Source of the DNA: Nitrospirota bacterium
GTDB taxonomy: Bacteria > UBA2233
DNA length: 36,557 nt
Direction of reading: 5' to 3'
Assembly: GCA_011620345.1 (NCBI GenBank)
Contig: WOZJ01000049.1
Location: 4,469-41,025, forward strand
The notes beneath the pieces are model-generated. The model saw nothing but the letters and a program-made list of their open reading frames with translations, did not search any database and was not told the origin of the DNA. This document shows, piece after piece, positions 30,273-36,557 of the stretch. The position numbers and the translations under genes are program-made. Each line of letters starts with the position of its first letter. Positions within the stretch are counted from its first letter, which is position 1.

Positions 30273-31613
30273 TTAGATTAAGAAAAAAAGTCCGAGCGCC
30301 TCTTTGAGGTTTTTCCCGCAACCAAAGAAACGCTCCCTTAAGACCATCGCCGGGTTCTTCCCCTCGGCCATAAGCTCCATCAGCCCCTCTAAAAAGACCT
30401 CTTCGCCGTACCCTCGCCTTTCAAGCCCTCTTTTGGATGCATCGACAAGCGCCTTGGCGAGCTCTGGTAGGTCCGCTTCCTTGATCCTGCCATCAAGCCC
30501 AAGCCTTGGGACGGTTCGGTAGAGCGAAACGAACGCCTCCTGAGGAAAACCGTCCAGCAACCCCTCGGCCTCTTGGGTGGCCTGCTCATCGTAAAGAAGC
30601 CCCACGAGCAAGGCCGCGGGAGCGAGCACCAAGGCCTTTGGAAGGCTATCGGCCCCCCGCACTTCGAAGAACGTCTTGACCCGGACTTCCGGAAAAACCA
30701 AAGACAGATGGAGCACGAAATCCGAAAGCGTCGGACGACGTCCACCGAGCCCCTCTTCTAAAAACCTTCGGAAAGGGATGGGAGGCACGGGCAAAAGCCG
30801 GCCTTCTTCTTCTAGAAGGATGATTGGGATGTCGAGAACGTAGTCTAGGTAATCGCGAAGCGTTACACCTTGGCCCATGAGGGAAGGGACAAGCCCGCAC
30901 CTGTCGGGGTCGGTATCTTGCCAGATCGCCGCTCGTTCGGTCTGGTAGCCGTTTGGCCTTCCTAAACCGATCGGGGAGTTCGCAAACAGGGCTTGGTAGA
31001 CGGGCGTCAGACGAAAGCAAAGCCTCACCTTCCGAAGCAAGTCCTGTATGGAAGTATAATCCAGGTTCACCTGGATCGTGGCCGTCCGCTTCATCATGTC
31101 TAACGCCCTTGAGCCTTTTTTGGACAGATAGGGCGCCATGATGCCGTAACGCGGCTTAGGAACCGTCTCGATCGCGTAGCTCGGACTCACCGGATGAAGG
31201 CCTGCGCCTAGAAATCCAACCCCTTTGGCAAGAGGATGCCCGCTTACCTCCTGTAAGAACGCTTCATGCTCGTTCCGGCATTCCAGTAGGGTCTTAAGAG
31301 GAGAGCCGCTGAGTTCGAGTTGGCCTCCCGGTTCTAGGGCGACCAGGCGGCCCTCTTTCTCTAGGCCGATGAGCCTCCCCTCCTCACAAATGGGACCATA
31401 GCCGTGCGAACGGATGAGGTGGGTAAATATAGGAAGAATATGATCGGTGTAGCGAATCGCCTTAAGGGAATCGCGAAGAACGCCCAGCGCCTCAAACTCG
31501 ATCCCAATCCTTCGCTCTTCGGAAGGCTTTACGCCGTCTTTAAAGTATTTCTCGAGGTCTTGGATGCTCTCCAGAATTCGGTTACCATGCTCTAGGGTGA
31601 TCTTCGTGGACAT
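30273..31613 (-). CDS. gshA: Glutamate--cysteine ligase
   Basis: A 446-residue ATP-dependent ligase of the GCS2 (plant/alphaproteobacterial) family making gamma-glutamylcysteine, the first step of glutathione synthesis. Visible blocks: IGIEFEALGVLR, VALEPGGQLELSG, FLGAGLHPV, MKRTATIQVNLDY, TPVYQALFANSP and FFEVRGADSLP. Two Cys in the C-terminal half (DRCGLV and FFGCGKN) might be regulatory but this is not shown. It is divergent from gshB across 54 bases, which must hold both promoters. GGAGAAGGA lies directly before the ATG. dsrE and the V4R-STAS gene follow. Family call is strong. Confidence 0.9.
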   Translation of the reverse strand: MSTKITLEHGNRILESIQDLEKYFKDGVKPSEERRIGIEFEALGVLRDSLKAIRYTDHILPIFTHLIRSHGYGPICEEGRLIGLEKEGRLVALEPGGQLELSGSPLKTLLECRNEHEAFLQEVSGHPLAKGVGFLGAGLHPVSPSYAIETVPKPRYGIMAPYLSKKGSRALDMMKRTATIQVNLDYTSIQDLLRKVRLCFRLTPVYQALFANSPIGLGRPNGYQTERAAIWQDTDPDRCGLVPSLMGQGVTLRDYLDYVLDIPIILLEEEGRLLPVPPIPFRRFLEEGLGGRRPTLSDFVLHLSLVFPEVRVKTFFEVRGADSLPKALVLAPAALLVGLLYDEQATQEAEGLLDGFPQEAFVSLYRTVPRLGLDGRIKEADLPELAKALVDASKRGLERRGYGEEVFLEGLMELMAEGKNPAMVLRERFFGCGKNLKEALGLFFLI

Positions 31614-31667
31614 TCCTTCTCCAAACTCGCTTCTTGTCCTTAAAGGCTAGCACGGAAGGGTGCGAAC

Positions 31668-32621
31668 ATGAAACAATCGGGCAGCGATAGGCTTCTTTTT
31701 CTCATCGATCCTCCAAGCAAGCTAAACCCAAGAACCGACACAACCATCGCGCTGATGGAAGCGGCCATCAGGCGTGGGCTTTCGGCGTACTGGTGCGAGA
31801 TTGTAGACCTAGAAGCCCGCAACCATCTCCCCTTCGCTCGCGCAAAAAAGGCCGCGACCGGTGCCTTAAAAACGCTTTCTTTCGAGACGCATGCCCTTTC
31901 GGAAACGCTCCCGCTAGAAGCCTTCCGGCTAGTTTTCATGCGCAAAGACCCGCCCGTAAGCGCGGATTATCTCTACGCCACACAAATCCTCGAACTGGCC
32001 AGGGAGGCGAAGGTAATCAACACCCCAGAGGGTCTAAGGGCGGCAAATGAAAAGCTATTCGTCCTGCGCTTTCCAGCATTGACCCCGCAAACATTCGTAA
32101 GCCGAAAGACCGAATCGCTCAAGGCATTCCTAAAGGAACAGGGCGGAAGGATGGTCGTCAAGCCGCTTTGGGGGGCCGGTGGAGAAAGGGTTTTTCTGGT
32201 CCGAGAAGACGACCCAAACAAAAGCACGATCTTGGAGACGATCACCGAGCACGAAACCAGGCTTGCTATGGCCCAGGCCTACATCCCGGAGGTTATCCAA
32301 GGGGACAAGCGGATTTTACTCTGGAAAGGCGAGCCCGTCGGGGCCGTTCTACGTATTCCTCGGCAAGGCGAGCTTCGGGGCAACCTGCACGTCGGGGCCG
32401 CTTCGGCCATGGCCTCGCTCACTTCCAGAGACCTGATGATCTGCGAGGCGCTCAAACCCGCGCTCGTGTCCATGGGACTTTTCTTTGTCGGGATCGACGT
32501 GATCGGCCCTTATTTGACAGAGGTCAACGTAACCTCCCCGACGGGCGTGCGCGAGTACAACGCGCTCCACAAAGCTGCGCTCGAAGAGGAAATTCTCGAG
32601 CTGGCCCTTAAAGAGGGCTAG
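31668..32621 (+). CDS. gshB: Glutathione synthase
   Basis: A 317-residue ATP-grasp enzyme joining gamma-glutamylcysteine and glycine. Family landmarks: FLIDPPSKLNPRTDTTIALM at the N-terminus, VFMRKDPPVSADYLYATQIL, MVVKPLWGAGGERVF (ATP-binding loop), GDKRILLWKGEPVGAVLRIP and DVIGPYLTEVNVTSPTGV with the metal-binding acidic and Asn residues. GGAAGGG lies seven bases before ATG 31668. It forms a divergent pair with gshA, so both glutathione enzymes are encoded together. Its stop TAG shares the four bases CTAG with the stop of the convergent Rrf2-type gene. Confidence 0.95.
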   Translation: MKQSGSDRLLFLIDPPSKLNPRTDTTIALMEAAIRRGLSAYWCEIVDLEARNHLPFARAKKAATGALKTLSFETHALSETLPLEAFRLVFMRKDPPVSADYLYATQILELAREAKVINTPEGLRAANEKLFVLRFPALTPQTFVSRKTESLKAFLKEQGGRMVVKPLWGAGGERVFLVREDDPNKSTILETITEHETRLAMAQAYIPEVIQGDKRILLWKGEPVGAVLRIPRQGELRGNLHVGAASAMASLTSRDLMICEALKPALVSMGLFFVGIDVIGPYLTEVNVTSPTGVREYNALHKAALEEEILELALKEG

Positions 32622-33046
32622 GCCGCCTCGTTCGTATCCTTGCCGTTTTGCTTGGCAAACTTGCCGATCGTATGCTTCGAGAGCTCCACCTTGAACACCT
32701 CCTGAATTTTTACCCAGGCCGGATACACGTCGCAAATGGCCTCTCTGGAGCATGCCCCCTGGTAGCGAAGGCACTCGTTGAGCGCAATCTGCCCCTCGAC
32801 CGCCTCAATCACCTCGAACAGCGTGATTTTGGCCGGCTTCTTGTTCAAGAAAATCCCACCCTTGTTTCCCCGTACCGTACGGATCAACCCGGCCTTGGCA
32901 AGGGCCTGGATAATCTTTGAGAGGTACATCTTGGGAATATCCTGCCTCTTGGCAATGTCCTCGGTATGGATCGGGCCCTTCTCGTGATGTTGGGCAAGGT
33001 CGATCATTGCCCTGATGGCGTAATCGCCCTGTCTGGATAGCTGCAT
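32618..33046 (-). CDS. Rrf2-family regulator with a potential Fe-S cluster
   Basis: A 142-residue winged-helix regulator of the Rrf2 family, which includes IscR, NsrR and CymR. The N-terminus MQLSRQGDYAIRAMIDLAQ and RGNKGGIFLNK (wing) are typical. Three cysteines form C-x6-C-x5-C in ECLRYQGACSREAICD, close to the C-x5-C-x5-C of IscR and the C-x8-C-x5-C of NsrR, so it may bind a [2Fe-2S] or [4Fe-4S] cluster and sense NO, iron-sulfur status or oxygen. AGGAGGG precedes ATG 33046. It probably shares the promoter at 33340-33369 with the tiny exported peptide upstream. A palindrome inside that promoter may be its operator. Confidence 0.9.
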   Translation of the reverse strand: MQLSRQGDYAIRAMIDLAQHHEKGPIHTEDIAKRQDIPKMYLSKIIQALAKAGLIRTVRGNKGGIFLNKKPAKITLFEVIEAVEGQIALNECLRYQGACSREAICDVYPAWVKIQEVFKVELSKHTIGKFAKQNGKDTNEAA

Positions 33047-33165
33047 GCCGCTTCCCTCCTAAAAAATGGTTTTTGGTTAGTCCCTTGGCCTTGGCATTTC
33101 CTTCCCGGATGCAGAAAACATGGGAATAACGAGCGCATCTTTCGGCAGATGGCCTGTTGTACTCT

Positions 33166-33300
33166 TCAAGAATTCAGCTCTGGCAGGGGCCGAAAGAACG
33201 CCTTAGCCTTTTGCGCCAAGGGGTCTTCCTGCGCGCTCCCGAGCCCAACCATCCCTAGAACGCCGAGCAAACCGAATAAGAAAAAGGGCGATATCTTCAC
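33166..33300 (-). CDS. Tiny exported peptide, possibly the remnant of a cytochrome c peroxidase-like gene
   Basis: A 44-residue ORF with GTG start at 33300 and GGAGGG seven bases upstream. It has a signal peptide (KISPFFLFGLLGVLGMVGLG, cleavage near GSA) and a short mature part, QEDPLAQKAKAFFRPLPELN, then Ser and stop. The phrase AKAFFRPLPE resembles the start of mature MauG/cytochrome c peroxidase proteins. The next 120 bases up to the Rrf2 gene show no CxxCH or continuing frame, so it is either a truncated relic or a genuine small peptide kept as a leader of the Rrf2 unit. The strong promoter and ribosome site argue that it is expressed. Confidence 0.55.
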   Translation of the reverse strand: MKISPFFLFGLLGVLGMVGLGSAQEDPLAQKAKAFFRPLPELNS

Positions 33301-33339
33301 CCAAGCCCTCCAGACACTTTGAGATTGTATTTTCTATTT

Positions 33340-33369
33340 ATTATACCCTCTTTGGAGGGTAACCTTCAA
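33340..33369 (-). promoter_or_regulatory. Promoter of the exported peptide/Rrf2 unit
   Basis: On the minus strand: -35 TTGAAG, 18-base spacer, perfect -10 TATAAT. It lies about 40 bases upstream of the GTG at 33300. Confidence 0.65.
33344..33361. promoter_or_regulatory. Operator-like palindrome inside the promoter spacer
   Basis: TACCCTC-TTTG-GAGGGTA has perfect 7-bp arms and fills the region between the -35 and -10 boxes, overlapping two bases of the -10. A repressor bound here would block RNA polymerase. The encoded Rrf2 regulator is the obvious candidate. The short 4-base centre and symmetry would suit a dimeric protein. Confidence 0.6.
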
Positions 33370-33418
33370 ACAACGCATTTTTTCGGCCCGTTTGCTCCTT
33401 TCCCCCTCCGGCCGGAGC

Positions 33419-34249
33419 CTACAGGAAAAAATCCGGAATCAGCTCTTCTGGAGAAAGCGAGGGGTCGAGCTGATAGGAAGAAAAATCGCTCACCCCCTCT
33501 TCTTTGAGGACGTCTTCGTCCACAAAGAAATTCCCTGTACAGGTCCTGCTGTCCCGGGTAATGACGGCATAGGCCGCATCCGCCGTGATTTCGGGTTTTC
33601 GGCTTTTCCGGATGGATTCTTCGCCGCCTAGCATGTGCTGAACGGCCGCGGTGGCGATCATCGTTTTGGGCCAAAGGCAGTTGAAGGCTATGCCGTCCTT
33701 TTTGAACTCCTCGCTCATCCCGAGCGCCAGCAGGCTCATTCCGAATTTAGAGATCGTATAGGCGACGTGCGGGGCAAACCAGCGGGCCTCGAGGCTTGGA
33801 GGGGGAGAAAGGGTCAGCACATGCGGGTTTGATGACTTTTTTAGGAAAGGGATACAAGCTTTGGAGCAAAGAAACGTCCCCCGCGTATTCACGGCCATCA
33901 TCAAATCGTAGCGCTTCATCTCGGTCTCCAACGTCCCGGTCGGGCTGAGCGCGCTGGCGTTGTTTATAAGGATGTCTATCCCCCCGAAGGTTTCGACCGC
34001 CTTTGCCACGGCGGATTGAACCTGATCTTCAAACCGGATGTCTACCAGGCATGGAAGGGCCATGCCGCCCGCCTTCTCGACTTCTTCGGCTGCGTCGTAG
34101 ATCGTCCCCGAAAGCTTGGGATGGGGTGAAGAAGTCTTGGCGGCGATGACGATGTTGGCCCCGTCTATGGCCGCCTTCAGGGCGATGGCCCTTCCGATTC
34201 CACGGCTGGCACCCGTAATAAACAACGTTTTTCCACGAAGTGGTTGCAT
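33419..34249 (-). CDS. HSDL2-like short-chain dehydrogenase/reductase
   Basis: A 276-residue classical SDR using NAD(P)H. Motifs: FITGASRGIGRAIALKAA (cofactor), DILINNASALSPTG (NNAS), a Ser position in VLTLSPPPS, and the catalytic YTISKFG (Tyr-x3-Lys). The C-terminus ending GNFFVDEDVLKEEGVSDFS and EELIPDFFL matches the HSDL2-like bacterial branch, which often acts on fatty-acyl or steroid-like substrates; no SCP2 domain is present. A GAGGG ribosome site lies somewhat far from the ATG. It stands between the Rrf2 unit and the glucosylglycerate operon. Substrate unknown. Confidence 0.9.
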   Translation of the reverse strand: MQPLRGKTLFITGASRGIGRAIALKAAIDGANIVIAAKTSSPHPKLSGTIYDAAEEVEKAGGMALPCLVDIRFEDQVQSAVAKAVETFGGIDILINNASALSPTGTLETEMKRYDLMMAVNTRGTFLCSKACIPFLKKSSNPHVLTLSPPPSLEARWFAPHVAYTISKFGMSLLALGMSEEFKKDGIAFNCLWPKTMIATAAVQHMLGGEESIRKSRKPEITADAAYAVITRDSRTCTGNFFVDEDVLKEEGVSDFSSYQLDPSLSPEELIPDFFL

Positions 34250-34288
34250 CTTGGAGCGACCCTCTTAGCACACAGGACGTTGAAGGGT

Positions 34289-34294
34289 ATTATA
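34289..34294 (-). promoter_or_regulatory. Possible -10 box for the SDR gene
   Basis: TATAAT on the minus strand about 40 bases upstream of the SDR ATG. The -35 region is poor (T-rich). Confidence 0.3.
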
Positions 34295-34325
34295 CTCAAA
34301 TTCTCGAAAAACAAAAAATTTGGGT

Positions 34326-35147
34326 TCAGGGAACTTTGGATAAAACATCCGAGATCGCCTCGGCAAAGCCTTGGGGCGCGATGTGGAGCGCCCTTCTTTG
34401 GCATGGAACGGAGGCAAGCGCGCTTTGATCTACCCAGGGGTTGGGGATGACAAAGGGGATGTCTACGGCGTTCAGCATGGGAAGGTCATTTTGAGCATCG
34501 CCAAGCCCTACGCTCAAGCACTCGGGCCACAAGCGCGCAAAGAGCGAGCGCAGCGAAAGGACCGCTCGGCCTTTGTCGTTTGGGCCGAGCGCGTGCGCGA
34601 ACCTTCCTCCTTGGGTAAGGTGCAACCCTTCCTTGGCCAGGCAAGCCCTTAACCGCTCGAAGCTTTTCTTCATGGAGGCATCCATAACCAGCGGCTCGTC
34701 GTACTCTCTGGCCCTTGCAAGCCGGGCCAGCTCCAATGGTAGCCCCGTCCTTTCGGCAACCTCTGCGTCATCCATCGAGGCGAACCCTAGAAACTTTACG
34801 CCTAAGGCGCAAGAGGCACGCCCGAGAGCTTCCAGAATCCTTGCCCTCTGGGTCCCGAACTCCATAACGAAGTACCCCTCGGCTAACTCCCTGGCACCTT
34901 CCACAGGAAAGGGAAACGAGCCTTTCGGGATGAAGACGGCCGCGCCGTTTTCGACCACGAACGGGTCGTGATTGCAGAAAATGTTCCTGTAATGCTCGAT
35001 TTCCGCGCGCGTCTTGCTCGAGACAAGCACCAGTGGAACTCCCCTTGCCTTAAGGGCGTCAATGGCGGGCAAGGCCGCCTCGAACTCGTACGTCTTGGCA
35101 TGAAGGAGCGTGCCATCCATGTCTGAAAAAACGACGAGCCTAGGCAT
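34326..35147 (-). CDS. Mannosyl/glucosyl-3-phosphoglycerate phosphatase (HAD-IIB)
   Basis: A 273-residue HAD-superfamily phosphatase of the MPGP branch. Motif I is FSDMDGTLL (nucleophile Asp), motif II is in LVLVSSKTRAEIE, motif III is Lys in NDKGRAVLSL, and motif IV is GLGDAQNDLPML. VENGAAVFIPKG is typical of the branch. It dephosphorylates the phospho-sugar made by the upstream gene, giving glucosylglycerate. Its ATG overlaps the gpgS stop by 8 bases, which signals tight coupling. The substrate (glucosyl- rather than mannosyl-) is inferred from the GT81 partner. Confidence 0.9.
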   Translation of the reverse strand: MPRLVVFSDMDGTLLHAKTYEFEAALPAIDALKARGVPLVLVSSKTRAEIEHYRNIFCNHDPFVVENGAAVFIPKGSFPFPVEGARELAEGYFVMEFGTQRARILEALGRASCALGVKFLGFASMDDAEVAERTGLPLELARLARAREYDEPLVMDASMKKSFERLRACLAKEGLHLTQGGRFAHALGPNDKGRAVLSLRSLFARLWPECLSVGLGDAQNDLPMLNAVDIPFVIPNPWVDQSALASVPCQRRALHIAPQGFAEAISDVLSKVP

Positions 35148-36354
35148 TGTCTGCCTCGATCGCCTCTCTTAGCCTGTCTTGAAAATCAGGGATGGCCGAG
35201 GTAACACGGCTCCAGTTGGGGATGAGCGGCGTTCCGGCCGGGTCCGCTAAGAACGCCTCGCCGGCCGTCCGGATTGCCTGGGCGAATGTCTCGGCGGCGA
35301 GCTCCTCTGCATGCCGGTCGTAAGAAAGCCCGTTGATGGCCGAATCGTCGGAGTAACGCTTGATCGCATCCTGGGCGGAACGCAAGTAGACAACCATAAG
35401 CGTATCGAAAAACCCCTTCGTAAGCATCACCCCTTCGATGGCGAGCGAGCGGAACAGCATCTTTGCAATCTCAATGCTCATTTTCAAAAGCCCGGACGTT
35501 GGGTCTTCGTGCGAGACTTCCTTGTGCTTGTGCTCGTAGGTCTCGCAGACTTCCACCTGGCAAACGCGCACCGAGGACACCTTGCGGTAGACCTCCGAGA
35601 GAATCCCCACCTCGAGCCCCCAGTCCACTGGAATCCTGTGGAGCCTGGCCAAATCGGTCGTCATGGCGAATTCCCCGGAGAGTGCGTAGCGGAAGCTGTC
35701 TAGAAATTCAAGGAACGGGCTTTCTCCAAGAATACGGCGCGTCGCGCGCACGAACGGCGTAAAGAACAGCCGCATGACCCTTCCGTACATCTTTTCGGCC
35801 ACGCGGGCGTAATAGCCCTTGGAGAAGGCGTAATCGAGGTCCGGGCTGACGACGGGGTAGATGAGCCTGGCTAAGAGCTCTTTGGAGTAGTTCCGGATGT
35901 CGCAGTCGTGGAAGGCTATCACGTCGGCCGTTCCCTTTGCGAGCACATAACCCTCGGCTATCCAGATCGCCCTTCCCTTGCCAGGGGCCCCCAAAAACAA
36001 CCCGTTACTCTCGAGCTCGGCAAACATAGACGCGACTCTCGGGCTTTCGTGCCAAAGGATTGTCACCCTTTCCCCAAGCCCTGCAAAAAACGCCCTGGCG
36101 TGCAAGAACTCCTCTTCGCTCGCCCTGTTCAGGCTTACGACGATCTCTTGTAGGTAATCCGCCCCCTTAAGCTCCGCAACAATCCTTTGTAGCGCCTCGC
36201 GCTTGAGCTCTTCATAAAGGCATGGCAACACGAGCGCGGTGGGACAAGCCCGCACAAAGCGGCGGAGATCGTCTTCCAGACGCTTGAGAGCACCCGCCCC
36301 GGCATTCAGCCGGTGCAGCGTCGCGATCAGTTCGGTTTGATGAAAATCAGACAA
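35140..36354 (-). CDS. gpgS: Glucosyl-3-phosphoglycerate synthase (GT81)
   Basis: A 404-residue retaining glycosyltransferase that joins glucose from NDP-glucose to 3-phosphoglycerate, the first step in making the compatible solute glucosylglycerate. Visible features: ALVLPCLYEELKREALQRIV and EIVVSLNRASEEEF (N-terminal Rossmann), GKGRAIWIAEGYVLAKGTAD, the metal-binding DxD in IAFHDCDIRNYS, and IPVDWGLEVGILSEVY. VCETYEHKHKEVS is a family signature. The start is TTG 36354, with AAAGGGG six bases upstream; no ATG gives the family length. Glucosylglycerate is known to accumulate under salt stress and nitrogen limitation. The phosphatase gene follows with an 8-base overlap. Confidence 0.93.
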   Translation of the reverse strand: MSDFHQTELIATLHRLNAGAGALKRLEDDLRRFVRACPTALVLPCLYEELKREALQRIVAELKGADYLQEIVVSLNRASEEEFLHARAFFAGLGERVTILWHESPRVASMFAELESNGLFLGAPGKGRAIWIAEGYVLAKGTADVIAFHDCDIRNYSKELLARLIYPVVSPDLDYAFSKGYYARVAEKMYGRVMRLFFTPFVRATRRILGESPFLEFLDSFRYALSGEFAMTTDLARLHRIPVDWGLEVGILSEVYRKVSSVRVCQVEVCETYEHKHKEVSHEDPTSGLLKMSIEIAKMLFRSLAIEGVMLTKGFFDTLMVVYLRSAQDAIKRYSDDSAINGLSYDRHAEELAAETFAQAIRTAGEAFLADPAGTPLIPNWSRVTSAIPDFQDRLREAIEADNA

Positions 36355-36557
36355 AAGAGCCCCTTTCCCTTTTAAGGCGGCCTATGGAGCCTTTTGGGCC
36401 TGCTCGCTCTACTAGGCCGTCAAGGTATAACCGCAGCCTTTCCCCTTAGTGTACCAATATGCCCTGGACTTTAAAAAAGGAGCTAAGTGGAGCGCTCATG
36501 CCTCGCCCGTTTGTTTTCTTCTTGTTCTGCGCTATGATAATTTGCGGTTGAACCATT
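36355..36557. other. Right-edge intergenic region upstream of gpgS
   Basis: About 200 bases holding the presumed gpgS promoter region and the window end. A 17-codon plus-strand frame (MPRPFVFFLFCAMIICG, 36498-36551) resembles a signal peptide but stops at once. I see no clear promoter hexamer pair, RNA or repeat. Confidence 0.35.

Noticed and set aside
36498-36551. A 17-codon signal-like peptide at the right edge
   Set aside because: Stops immediately, ribosome site poorly spaced; may be chance or the start of a frameshifted gene, not decidable here.

Overview
This 36.6-kb window is chromosomal DNA from a free-living Gram-negative bacterium. TolC, BamD, several Sec signal peptides and a lipoprotein show an outer membrane. 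Protein-coding density is high, GC content is moderate to high, GTG and TTG starts are common, and intergenic gaps are short. The order pncC-thpR-recA-alaS resembles deltaproteobacterial or Nitrospirota-type chromosomes, but I cannot place the organism from sequence alone. I see no rRNA, tRNA, CRISPR array, phage, transposase or integrase gene.

Layout. (1) 1-4190 is accessory and eroded. It holds a PAS-to-STAS fusion running off the left edge, an arsenite methyltransferase (arsM), a decayed glycosyltransferase, and a three-gene minus-strand operon (bacterial enhancer-binding-type AAA+ regulator, BchC-like dehydrogenase, pterin-synthase-like protein). In that operon every protein lacks residues normally needed for the family's classic activity. 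(2) 4.4-7.7 kb: a DmdC-like acyl-CoA dehydrogenase, a MEMO-family protein, and a translationally coupled secreted proline-rich protein. (3) 7.9-9.9 kb: a small exported Cys-rich protein with a strong promoter, and a TolC-family channel. (4) 10-12.4 kb: rsmI, xseB, and a beta-hydroxyacid dehydrogenase flanked by two copies of a hairpin-forming intergenic repeat. (5) 12.6-15.5 kb: an iron operon, DtxR-type regulator-feoA-feoB, with a visible promoter and candidate operator. (6) 15.6-26.1 kb: mostly housekeeping genes (cobU, RNase G, NhaD-like antiporter, pncC, thpR, recA, alaS, bamD, rhomboid protease, HU). (7) 26.4-33.3 kb: an M20 peptidase, an exported alpha/beta hydrolase, and a thiol/redox block (gshA-dsrE-V4R/STAS on the minus strand; gshB divergent; an Rrf2 regulator with three cysteines preceded by a tiny exported peptide and a promoter-embedded palindrome). 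(8) 33.4-36.4 kb: an HSDL2-like SDR and a two-gene compatible-solute operon, gpgS plus its phosphatase, for glucosylglycerate.

How it fits together. Glutathione synthesis (gshA/gshB), a DsrE protein, an RsbR-like V4R-STAS protein and an Fe-S-type Rrf2 regulator sit side by side and suggest a stress or redox module. The DtxR-Feo operon handles ferrous iron. GpgS and its phosphatase point to osmotic or nitrogen-limitation adaptation. The best candidate for an undescribed system is the regulator/dehydrogenase/PTPS-like operon at 1.3-4.2 kb with its glycosyltransferase relic. It could be a remnant or variant of a pterin-glycoside-like pathway, but this is inference. Four convergent gene pairs overlap by exactly four bases through shared stop codons, an unusual architectural signature.
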